Source: Bacteroides sp. 519
GTDB lineage: Bacteria; Bacteroidota; Bacteroidia; Bacteroidales; Bacteroidaceae
NCBI RefSeq assembly: GCF_010500955.1
Contig: NZ_QVMJ01000001.1
Span: forward strand, 62,001-126,000
Reading direction: 5' to 3'
DNA: 64,000 nucleotides
A program made the position numbers and the translations under genes. Numbering within the stretch: the stretch's first letter is position 1; each line of letters starts with the position of its first letter. Positions 25,801 through 33,537 of this stretch are shown here, one piece after another. Below the pieces are notes generated by a model. It had not been told where the DNA came from. It did not search any database and saw only the letters and a program-made list of their open reading frames with translations.

Positions 25801-27762
25801 CATAAGCCCACTCATGGCACCGCCTCCCTGATTAGCCGATGCTTCGTTTACACTAACCTCGGAGCCTTGAATATCCTTCACTTTGTTAAGCACATCCATT
25901 TTAATTTCACTAATCTTTCGTTTGCTGGTTTTCTTAAAGTTTTCTTTCAAAACCAGTGTAAGCACAGCATCCTGTTCACGGATACGACAGATAAGTTCTT
26001 CTTTTTCGGGCATGCTTTCAAGGCGGTCTTCCATCAGTTTTACTATCTGGTCGGCCTTTTCAAGCGTGCTGCCGCGTGGCATGGTTACGTAAATATTAAA
26101 GCGGTCGGACTCAATATCCTGCATCGACTGTATATTGAGGGTTATAGCCCCAATAAGGGTAATGAAAAAGAGTACGATTGAGCCGATAATGGTTACTCCC
26201 GGATTGCGCATGGCAGCCTTGAGGAACACAAGGTAAATCTGTATAGGGCGTTGGGTAACTGATACTTCTTCGTAGAACACCGACCGACGGTTCCTGAGTC
26301 GCAGAATGACGTATGTAACCATCGGAATGAAGATCAGTGCCACCACCAGCGATACGGTAAGGGTAGCCACAATAGAAACGCCAATGTGTTCACCAATAAG
26401 TTTTATCAGGAAGTTATCCGAAAAAACAAATGGTAAAAACACGGTTACCGTAGTAAGCGTAGCAGCCACAATGGAACGCCAAACTTCCGTGGTTCCTTGT
26501 GTTACCGATCGTTCGGGTGTTATTCCATTACCGGATAACCGGTAAATATTCTCCAGTACCACTACACTATTATCGAGCAGCATGCCCACCGCCAAGGCCA
26601 TACCAATGAGTGTTAAACTATTAATGGTAATACCTGCGGCATAGAAAAAGTTGAAAGCAGTATAAATAGAAATAGGTATGGATAACCCAATAAGTACCAC
26701 CAACCGGATGTTTTTCAGGAAGAACCACAAAATAATAATGGCCAGTAGCCCACCTGTAACAGCCAGATTGATAATGTCTTTGATATTGTCCTCCATTACC
26801 TGTGCACTGTTCTGCTCCACGAAGACTTCTACATCGAGGTGCGAAATGCTGGCATTTAACCGGTCGATACCCTCTTGCACCTTGTGCGACAGTTCGATAA
26901 GGTTGGTCTGTGAGTCGTTGGTGAGCGATACAGACACAGCATCTTTTCCGTTTACACGGCTGTATGAGGTTTCTTCTTTCAGGTCGAAGAAAACAGTTGC
27001 AACATCTTTCAGGTGTACTGGGCCGGGGGCTACAACAATATTCTCTAACTCGGATACATGTGTGTAAGGTGAGCTTACATGTACAAAGAACTGTCCGTTA
27101 GGTTCTACAGCAAAGCCTGCGAACTCTTTGTCGCGTGTGTTTTGTGTAAGAATAGCACTGATGGTTGAAGGGGTAAGGTTGAGCGCACGGCACATCTCAT
27201 TGTTGAGTTGTACTTCAATGGCTCGTTCACGACCTCCATATACATTGACTCCGGCTACACCGTCGATGTTTTCCAGTTCGGGACGTATTTCCTTGTCTAC
27301 TACATTGCGTACACGGTCCACTCCGCCCGATCCACGTACCTGCAACACCATAAAGGCGTTTGCCATTTGCTGTATATCTACCTTTTGCACCTGCACATGG
27401 AAACCGTCGGGGAACGTAGATGCCAGCTTGTTGATTCGTTCTTCGAGTTTGAGTGCTGTAATCTTGAAGTTTCCACCTGCTTTAAAGTCGACACGGATGG
27501 TTGACTGCCGGCTGTCGATGGACGAAGAAATCTTTTCCACTCCACCCTCGGAACTGATTGCTCCTTCAAGGGGAATGATGATTTCCGATTCCAGGTATCC
27601 CGGGTCCATCTCCTGATTGGAAGAAACCATGACAAACAACGAGGGTAACTCGGCATTGGGCAGCAACTCTACCTTCAACTGCCGGTACGACACGTAGCCC
27701 AGCATTGTAAGTGCTATAAAAAGCATGCTGATGGTTATACGTCTATGCAGAAGGAAGTTCAT
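22864..27762 (-). CDS. RND efflux pump fused to an ABC ATPase domain
   Basis: 1632 residues in one uninterrupted frame. Residues about 1-1090 are a full RND (HAE1/AcrB-type) permease: first span at 8-28, the LLDNSVVVLENIYR segment in the first membrane bundle, VVVNNGIILIDYTN near residue 1005 in the second. A Thr/Ala/Asp-rich insert (about 778-832) with repeated AIADT-GV units lies in the second periplasmic loop. Residues about 1100-1345 add further hydrophobic spans. Residues about 1355-1632 are an ABC ATPase: Walker A GPNGAGKS with K1384, signature FSGGMKQR, Walker B ILIVDEPTAGLD. The ATPase part is strongly like the separate ATPase at 36862-37755 (GLDPRERIRFRNLL versus GLDPEERIRFRNLL). RND pumps use proton motive force, so an attached ATPase is unusual. 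The start overlaps the preceding RND gene by 20 bp. Confidence 0.88.
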   Translation of the reverse strand: MNFLLHRRITISMLFIALTMLGYVSYRQLKVELLPNAELPSLFVMVSSNQEMDPGYLESEIIIPLEGAISSEGGVEKISSSIDSRQSTIRVDFKAGGNFKITALKLEERINKLASTFPDGFHVQVQKVDIQQMANAFMVLQVRGSGGVDRVRNVVDKEIRPELENIDGVAGVNVYGGRERAIEVQLNNEMCRALNLTPSTISAILTQNTRDKEFAGFAVEPNGQFFVHVSSPYTHVSELENIVVAPGPVHLKDVATVFFDLKEETSYSRVNGKDAVSVSLTNDSQTNLIELSHKVQEGIDRLNASISHLDVEVFVEQNSAQVMEDNIKDIINLAVTGGLLAIIILWFFLKNIRLVVLIGLSIPISIYTAFNFFYAAGITINSLTLIGMALAVGMLLDNSVVVLENIYRLSGNGITPERSVTQGTTEVWRSIVAATLTTVTVFLPFVFSDNFLIKLIGEHIGVSIVATLTVSLVVALIFIPMVTYVILRLRNRRSVFYEEVSVTQRPIQIYLVFLKAAMRNPGVTIIGSIVLFFITLIGAITLNIQSMQDIESDRFNIYVTMPRGSTLEKADQIVKLMEDRLESMPEKEELICRIREQDAVLTLVLKENFKKTSKRKISEIKMDVLNKVKDIQGSEVSVNEASANQGGGAMSGLMGFMRLMGIGQQQERIVIKGSDYDMMFQVAEDLRYHLNEQDFVAHSWVSYTGRQAELLLNFDPILLTSYEINRGDISNGLMSLNPEFSSGTSFKIGEETYDIIIRTEIPEDKNKLEITDIEEEATTDTIIVETVNPVATIDTALAIADTSGVSTDSLLAIADTTGVATDSIAAPEPMPTVLAEELEFKDKTIDDLKAVQIKSAKGGLHRLDEVSAINKARGRARIMRVNQDKQLDLYYSFGRNAEESKQLLESYRSDIDALVAGYNLPSGLAIEVIHEEDEFAEFKFLILAALILIFMILASVFESFTTPFVLLFSIPLAAIGSLLALILTGNSLLNANTLMGFLILLGVVVNNGIILIDYTNILRNRGYRRNRALMMAGLSRIRPILITSITTIVAMLPLAMGDAEYSGAIGAPFAITVIGGLAFSTILTLVYIPTVCLGLENALTWYRGLSPKLWITHAILFVIGVAAIYLYADGLLWQSICLIAIVILIPGITFFIQASLRRASEGIIDPDEEIQITVRNLVKVYERPGKIRRDLTSGDAVRKRLGESKDYHSLRDFLNDIWLIVVLVYTIYLAWFHIEKKLWIFLLSFAIYAMVLLLWRKLRKYLFYRFDGSRVIKIVNRIIFWSIPPVVWFMMSSRMDNTGFSFFVGVLWAAGIAIYVTSRRLYEKDINIERVTGRFAGLRRSYYRFVKSIPVIGKQKKPFKALRGVSFTIHKGMFGLLGPNGAGKSTMMRIICGILEQSYGSIYVNNLDAREYREELQGLIGFLPQEFGTYEHMTSMEFLDYQAILKGLTDKKLREERIEYVLKAVHMYERKDDKIGSFSGGMKQRIGIALILLHLPRILIVDEPTAGLDPRERIRFRNLLVELSKERIVIFSTHIIEDISSSCSQVVVINKGELKYFGDPVDMVNMATGKVWQFHIDKSAFETLDKSMVIHHMQNGDIIQVRYLSYEKPHPDAVLVEVNLEDAYLCLLKNMN

Positions 27763-30700
27763 TGCGCTTGCGTTTTAGGTTTTGTTTAGCATTTTCGAAC
27801 AGATAGTAAACGCAGGGTATTACAGCAAGACTCATCAGTGTTGAGGTAACAAGACCTCCTACCACAGCAATAGCCATGGGCGAACGGAGGGAAGCTCCTT
27901 CGCCAAAGCTGAATGTCATAGGTAACAATGCCAGAATGGTGGTGAGACTTGTCATAATGATGGGTCGTATACGTTGCTTACCTGCCTGTACAATGGCTTC
28001 GGTAAGCTCTGTACCACTGTCTTTTATCTGATTAATCCTGTCTACCAGAATGATGGAGTTGTTCACTGCTATACCTACCAACATCACCATTCCGATAACT
28101 CCCATGATGTTGAGGGTGCTTCCGGTGATGAAGAACAGCAATATGGCTCCAACCACTGCAAGCGGTATAGTAAGCAGAATGGTAAACGGATGCAGTAACG
28201 ATTCAAATTGTGAGGCCAATACCATATACACCAGTATTATGGAAAGTACAAGTGCAAGCACCAGGCTGTGCATGGACTCCTGACGTTTTTCTTCGTCGCC
28301 CGCTACGGTAATGGAGTAATTGGGCTGCACTTCGATATCATTCGTAGCGGCTCGTACTTCGCGTGCGGCTTTATCGAGCGAAGTATGACTGTCGATTCCT
28401 GCCATCACTTTACTGATACGTGCCTGATTGCGACGCAGTATTTCTTTGGGTGCCTGTGAATATTTCAGTTCTGCAATTTCGCGTAAACGGAAGCGTTGGT
28501 CACCGTTCTTTATTACCACTTCGCCAAGAGTAGCCAGATTGATGTCGGGCATACGAATCAGTATTTCGCGCATTTCGCCACGGTATTCCATTTTTCCTGT
28601 AGTACGGCCACTTAGTTGCTGTTTCAGTTGTTCAATAACTGTGGCTACAGAAAGATTATTGATACCAGCCACGGTGCGGTCTACTGATACAATGATTTCC
28701 GGTGCACCATCTTCAATGGAGGTTACAACATTGAACACGCCCGGAACAGTTAACATCCGTTCTTTAACCAAAGCGGTTATGCGGGCTATTTCTTCCAGTT
28801 CCTCGCCTTTTACTTCTACTACCAAAGGAGCTTCATCACTTCCCAACAGGCTACTCAAAGAGTTTTCTTCGCGGGCAATGGTAATTTCCATTGTACCGGG
28901 GCTTTGGGCAGATTCAACGAAGCGGGTAATCACATCATCGGTATTTAACGCCGCTTTGCCGGAAAGCATTACTTTCATGGTTGCTGTGTTTTCGCCTTCG
29001 AATATGGCATTCGCCGAGTTGCCACCCGGACCAACGTGTGTATAGATAGTTGCAAGCGAATCGGCTGAAATGTCGTAGACCAGTTCCTCGAGGGTGGCTA
29101 CGGCTGCTGCTGTGCGTTCCAGTCGGGTACCTTCCGGAAGTTTCACTTGTACAGTAAAACTTTTCGATTCGGCCTGCGGCATATATTCTGTTCCGATAAA
29201 GGGCAAACAGGCCGCAGCAATTACAATCATTAAAACTCCTATGCCGATAACCATCCACCGGTGGCGGAGGAAAATCCTGAGTAAATTGTCGTATCCTTTA
29301 ATTTCCAGTGATTTGTCTTCGGTAAATGTTTTCTTCTTGCCGGATAGCTTCAAATAAAGCATCGGTATAAGCAGGATGGCTACGAACAGCGATGAAAGAA
29401 GCGAAAATGTAACTGTCCATGCCTGATCTTTAAACAACTCGCCTGTAGCACCATGCAGGTAAACAATGGGCAGGAACACTACAATGGTAGTAAGCGTGGA
29501 GGCAATGATGGCTCCACCTACTTCGCTGGTGCCTGTAATGGCTGCATCTTTAATGGATAACCCGCGACGATGGTTTCGGAAAATGCTTTCTATCACCACA
29601 ATGGCATTATCTACAAGCATACCTGCACCAAGTGCCAATCCTCCCAACGTCATGATGTTAAGGGTAAGACCAGTAAAGAACATCAGGTTAAAGGTAGCAA
29701 CAATAGATATGGGAATGGCAAGGCTGACAATAAGCGTTGTTCCAATGCGACGAAGGAAAACGAATAACACAATTATAGCCAGAATAATACCCAGTATAGC
29801 CGAATCTTTTACCTCACTAATAGCACTCTTAATGAAAAGTCCCTGGTTGGTAATCACTTGAAAGCGATATCCCGGCAAAGCATTTTCCATAACAGTGAGT
29901 TGGCGATTAATGCCATCGACTACTTTTACCGTATTGAACCGCATTTCTTTATAAACAGACAGGCCGAGGCTGCGTTCACCATTGATGCGCACAATATTCT
30001 CGGGACGGTCGTTTTCAAACTGTATATTGGCCACCTCGCGCAAATACACCGGAGCACGAACGGCTGAGGGATCTTGTTGTCCTGCAGCATTGGTGAGGGC
30101 ATCTACTGTTTTATATCCTACTATCAGATTTTCAAAGTCATTTGGTGCACCAAACTGGCTGACACTCTTTACCAAATACTGGATTCCCATTTCGCTTACC
30201 CGCCCACCTGAAATGGTTTGGTTGTTAGCTTCAATACGTTGGGCAATTTCATCAATGGTAAGGCCGAAAGCTTCGAGCCGGTAGGGATCGGTACGTATGA
30301 AAAGCGATGTTTGTTCAGTGCCCGAAAGTGTAACTTCGGCTACTCCTTCAAGGCGTATTAACTCGTTGCGTACATAGCTTTCGGCTACTTTACGCAGTTC
30401 GGCCATATCGGTAATGGTTTGATGCGAAAAGCCGATAAGTACCACAGGGGCCGTATTAGGGTCGTGTTGCGTAATGCGTAGCTCCTCAAGTCCATCAGTT
30501 TGGGAAAAAGGATTCATAGCTTTCTGTAAATCCAGGTAAGCCTGATCCATGTCCTTCGTCCATGTGTACTCTACCGTGATGCGGGCCGATCCGGCTTTAA
30601 TGACTGATGATACCTGAGTAACATCAGTTTGTCGGATAGCCATGGCCTCCATATTCTTAATGTACAGCTTTTCTATTTCTTCGGGTGGCCGTTCGCCTGC

Positions 30701-30853
30701 CTTTATTTCGACGAATAGCTTGGGGTTATTCAGGTCGGGAAGCAAATCTACGCTCAGGCGGTCGTATGATATCTTACCCAGCAACAGGATGGCCAGAATA
30801 ATCATGCTGACCGTTACCGGGTTGCTTACCGCGAAGTTGACTATTTTCTTCAT
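27743..30853 (-). CDS. RND efflux pump, HAE1-type permease
   Basis: 1036-residue RND permease from ATG 30853 (MKKIVNFAVSNPVTVSMII); the frame continues upstream only through the hairpin element via a GTG, so the later start is preferred. Usual length and layout: twelve membrane spans in two bundles with two large periplasmic loops, GMLVDNAIVVIESIFR in the first bundle and GIAVNNSIILVDRI in the second. It should form a trimeric proton-driven exporter with the membrane-fusion protein and TolC protein encoded just upstream in the same operon. The gene overlaps the next RND gene by 20 bp, and two adjacent RND genes suggest a heteromeric pump such as MdtBC. Confidence 0.93.
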   Translation of the reverse strand: MKKIVNFAVSNPVTVSMIILAILLLGKISYDRLSVDLLPDLNNPKLFVEIKAGERPPEEIEKLYIKNMEAMAIRQTDVTQVSSVIKAGSARITVEYTWTKDMDQAYLDLQKAMNPFSQTDGLEELRITQHDPNTAPVVLIGFSHQTITDMAELRKVAESYVRNELIRLEGVAEVTLSGTEQTSLFIRTDPYRLEAFGLTIDEIAQRIEANNQTISGGRVSEMGIQYLVKSVSQFGAPNDFENLIVGYKTVDALTNAAGQQDPSAVRAPVYLREVANIQFENDRPENIVRINGERSLGLSVYKEMRFNTVKVVDGINRQLTVMENALPGYRFQVITNQGLFIKSAISEVKDSAILGIILAIIVLFVFLRRIGTTLIVSLAIPISIVATFNLMFFTGLTLNIMTLGGLALGAGMLVDNAIVVIESIFRNHRRGLSIKDAAITGTSEVGGAIIASTLTTIVVFLPIVYLHGATGELFKDQAWTVTFSLLSSLFVAILLIPMLYLKLSGKKKTFTEDKSLEIKGYDNLLRIFLRHRWMVIGIGVLMIVIAAACLPFIGTEYMPQAESKSFTVQVKLPEGTRLERTAAAVATLEELVYDISADSLATIYTHVGPGGNSANAIFEGENTATMKVMLSGKAALNTDDVITRFVESAQSPGTMEITIAREENSLSSLLGSDEAPLVVEVKGEELEEIARITALVKERMLTVPGVFNVVTSIEDGAPEIIVSVDRTVAGINNLSVATVIEQLKQQLSGRTTGKMEYRGEMREILIRMPDINLATLGEVVIKNGDQRFRLREIAELKYSQAPKEILRRNQARISKVMAGIDSHTSLDKAAREVRAATNDIEVQPNYSITVAGDEEKRQESMHSLVLALVLSIILVYMVLASQFESLLHPFTILLTIPLAVVGAILLFFITGSTLNIMGVIGMVMLVGIAVNNSIILVDRINQIKDSGTELTEAIVQAGKQRIRPIIMTSLTTILALLPMTFSFGEGASLRSPMAIAVVGGLVTSTLMSLAVIPCVYYLFENAKQNLKRKRNELPSA

Positions 30854-30865
30854 AATTGTTTTAAG

Positions 30866-30941
30866 TTTTGAGTTATGAGTTATGAGTTTTGAGTAACGAT
30901 GCCGCATGGACTCATAACTCACCACTCATAACTCATTACTT
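30866..30941. repeat. GAGTTAT-stem hairpin with ACGATGCCGCATGG loop
   Basis: The left arm is heptamer repeats (GAGTTAT, GAGTTAT, GAGTTTT, GAGT), the right arm their complement (ACTCATAACTCA, then ACTCATAACTCATTAC), and the central ACGATGCCGCATGG is at 30896-30909. The same central core occurs in hairpins with different stems at 49014-49074 and, in reverse complement, at 43815-43911 and 43990-44086. It sits in the 90-bp gap between the membrane-fusion-protein and RND genes of one operon. Confidence 0.85.
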
Positions 30942-30943
30942 TT

Positions 30944-32008
30944 CTATCTCCTTACCTTTACCCGGCTATTATCACGCAATGTCTCATAACCCCGTACCAC
31001 CAGATTATCATTCTCGTTTAATCCTTCCAGTACTTCGACATTATTTTCATCTTCCAACCCTGTTGTGATGCGTCGCTGATAAGCTGTGTTCTTTTCAACT
31101 ACATATACATACTTGTTATTCCATTGAGACTGAATGATATTCTTTGGTATTACAATGGAACTTTCGGCACGACTAACCACAATATCTGCTTTCACAAACA
31201 TTCCGGGACGCAGCTTCAACTCTTTGTTATCAATATTCAGTTTCCCTTTAAATGTACGCGTTTCCATACTGATGGCGGGAGACAGTTCGGCTATGGTACC
31301 TTTCAACGTATCGTTCGGCAATGTGTAGTGAGTAATATGTACCGGTTGCTGTGCACTAACGCTGCCAATAGCGCTTTCGGGCAGGTTGATATCCATGTAC
31401 ATTTGCGCATAATCCATGATTCCTACCATAGGTTTGCCTTGCTCTACCCGTACACCGGATGTATAATGTGGCAGGTTTACAATAACACCTGTAAATGGTG
31501 CACGGATGCTCATCTTCTGTATACCGAGGCGGGCGTTTTCTACTTCGTGCCGGGCGTTGGTTACATTCACATCGGTGTTGCGCATTTCGCGTAGGGTAAC
31601 ACCACCTTTCTCATATAGTAACTTTTGTTTCTGTTGCTCCTGTTCGGCTATTTCCAGATTCAGCTCCTTGCTATCAATGGCAATACTGTTTTCATACTCA
31701 GCATCTTCCAAACGGATAATTACCTGGCCTTTGGTTACACGGTCGCCCATTTTAAAAGGCTTGCCGGTTGCAGGATTGTTCATCAGGCGATAATCACCAG
31801 TTATCTGTGAGTTAATTTCTACGCCATACACCGGATTGGCTGTTCCTGTGGTATTTACAAACTGGCTGATACTTTTCTTTTTTAACTCCATTACAGATAC
31901 GGGAGTGGCCACATCATTCTGATTACCTTGTGGCTGGTTGTTACATGCAGTCAGCATAAATGCGCTTATACATGCGGTAGCCATTGTTTTGTACATATAT
32001 GGTTTCAT
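30944..32008 (-). CDS. RND membrane-fusion (periplasmic adaptor) lipoprotein
   Basis: 354-residue adaptor that bridges the inner-membrane pump and TolC. The signal peptide ends in a lipobox (FMLTAC), so the protein is lipid-anchored. Layout: short barrel/lipoyl halves (INSQITGDYRL and MSIRAPFTGVIVNLPHYTSG), a short coiled-coil hairpin of about 60 residues (LNLEIAEQEQQKQKLLYEKG), and a beta-barrel and membrane-proximal domain to the end. The ATG at 32008 is 6 bp after the TolC gene stop, so translation is probably coupled. Confidence 0.93.
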   Translation of the reverse strand: MKPYMYKTMATACISAFMLTACNNQPQGNQNDVATPVSVMELKKKSISQFVNTTGTANPVYGVEINSQITGDYRLMNNPATGKPFKMGDRVTKGQVIIRLEDAEYENSIAIDSKELNLEIAEQEQQKQKLLYEKGGVTLREMRNTDVNVTNARHEVENARLGIQKMSIRAPFTGVIVNLPHYTSGVRVEQGKPMVGIMDYAQMYMDINLPESAIGSVSAQQPVHITHYTLPNDTLKGTIAELSPAISMETRTFKGKLNIDNKELKLRPGMFVKADIVVSRAESSIVIPKNIIQSQWNNKYVYVVEKNTAYQRRITTGLEDENNVEVLEGLNENDNLVVRGYETLRDNSRVKVRR

Positions 32009-32014
32009 GGTTTG

Positions 32015-33505
32015 TTATTTTTCGGTGTTTATATTCTTCATTGGTACAATAGCCATATTCTTTTCAAAGTCGTAGAGAGACAAGATCTTCATGTTCAACA
32101 ACTCTGTTTTGTAGTTGATAAGTGCCTGCGAATAGGTTATCTTTTTGTTCGATAACTGAGTTTGGAATTGGCTCATTTCCATACCTGTGATATCGCCTTC
32201 GCGATACTTCGTTTGGTTAAGGTCGTACGTTAACTGTGCGTTTGTTACATTCTGTTCGGCAATCTTTATCTGTGTTTTAAGTGTTTCCAGGTTTCGCCAT
32301 ACCTGGCGGATATTCAGTTCAATGTCGATGCGGTTTTCTGACTGTTCCAAACGGTTGATATTCCGTGCTACTTCCTGTGCACGTATCCGTGCTTTCTTTT
32401 CGCCCCAATCGAAGATAGGAACAGAAAAGCTGATGGAGATGCGGGGATTCTGTGTAGGATTGTCATAGATCTTGCCAAACTTCGAGTTATCACCCATTAC
32501 CCCAAGCGAAAGAGAAATATCACCTTTGAATTCGTTCAGCGCCTTGGTGCGGATCAGTTCGAAGTTCAGCTCTTCACTCTCAATCTCGCGTTGGCGTAAC
32601 TCTAAGCGGGAAGCAAGGCCATGTTTGATCGCCATTTCAGGATCTATTTCCAGCGGAGTTATATTCACTTCGGCCCATACAACAAAGTCTTCGGACAGGG
32701 GCATGCCCAGCGTACGCTTTAACTCGTCCTTGGAATTGGCCAATGCCAGTATACGCTCTTCAACGGTAGATTGTGCAGTGGCAAGATTCAGCTCGGCCTG
32801 GTATAATTCTTCGCGGGCAGAGAGGTCGGCATCTACTTTGTTTTTAATAATCTCGAAACTCTGTTCGGCATTGCGCAACTCCTCCTTGCTTATCTCCAGA
32901 TTGCTTTGAGCCATATAAACCGAATAATATTGATTGGTAATCTGCCGTTCGGTTTCAAGTCTTTGCAATGCATAGCTGATGTTGGCATTTTCCAGATCGT
33001 ACTCAATTTGCTTGAGTTCCATCTTACGTTTATTGTATGTAAAGATGGGCTGCGATATCTGAAGATATAAGTCGTTACTGAATGATTTGTTTGTGTAGCG
33101 TCCACTCTCCGTCTCCGATTCGTTGTTCTGCCAACCAAATGTGTTGATAAGTGACACTTGTCCATCCGTCAGCAAAATGGGTTGATCTATACGGAACGTT
33201 CCGCTTGATGAAAACGTTTCGTTGGTGTACCACTGCGACAGGCGATTTTCGAAACGGCGGTTCTTATTATACTCCACCGGATTAAGGTTAAGCGAAAACT
33301 TCGACTTAAGCGAAGCCCGTTGGGCTATGAGTATCTGCTTGTACCGGTCCAGATTCATATAAGATCGGCGCAATGCCGGGCTGTTCGTAGCCGCGATGTC
33401 CATAGCTTTCTCTATAGTCAGTGGCTCCTGACTATGTACCGGCCAAATAACAGCTGTTAGCAGAACTGCAATGCCAATGGCTCGTTTAAAGGAGGGAACA
33501 TTCAT
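32015..33505 (-). CDS. TolC-family outer-membrane efflux protein
   Basis: 496-residue outer-membrane channel with a signal peptide (about residues 1-25, ending VHSQ). Two long-helix repeats are visible, each ending in alpha-helical coiled-coil segments (SNLEISKEELRNAEQSFEI and TLKTQIKIAEQNVTNAQLTYD), as in the TolC/OEP family. It supplies the exit duct for the pumps encoded around it. Gap to the upstream permease gene is 32 bp. Confidence 0.92.
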   Translation of the reverse strand: MNVPSFKRAIGIAVLLTAVIWPVHSQEPLTIEKAMDIAATNSPALRRSYMNLDRYKQILIAQRASLKSKFSLNLNPVEYNKNRRFENRLSQWYTNETFSSSGTFRIDQPILLTDGQVSLINTFGWQNNESETESGRYTNKSFSNDLYLQISQPIFTYNKRKMELKQIEYDLENANISYALQRLETERQITNQYYSVYMAQSNLEISKEELRNAEQSFEIIKNKVDADLSAREELYQAELNLATAQSTVEERILALANSKDELKRTLGMPLSEDFVVWAEVNITPLEIDPEMAIKHGLASRLELRQREIESEELNFELIRTKALNEFKGDISLSLGVMGDNSKFGKIYDNPTQNPRISISFSVPIFDWGEKKARIRAQEVARNINRLEQSENRIDIELNIRQVWRNLETLKTQIKIAEQNVTNAQLTYDLNQTKYREGDITGMEMSQFQTQLSNKKITYSQALINYKTELLNMKILSLYDFEKNMAIVPMKNINTEK

Positions 33506-33537
33506 TGTATTTTAGTTTATAGTTTTTTAGTTTATCC

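Noticed and set aside
28428..29045. Plus-strand 205-codon frame inside the first RND gene, and similar frames at 25669-26181 and 27128-27616
   Set aside because: All are shadows of the RND genes on the other strand, with serine- and arginine-rich translations typical of antisense frames.
30854..30925. Longer start for the first RND gene through the hairpin element
   Set aside because: It begins with GTG inside the GAGTTAT hairpin and adds residues unlike any RND N-terminus.
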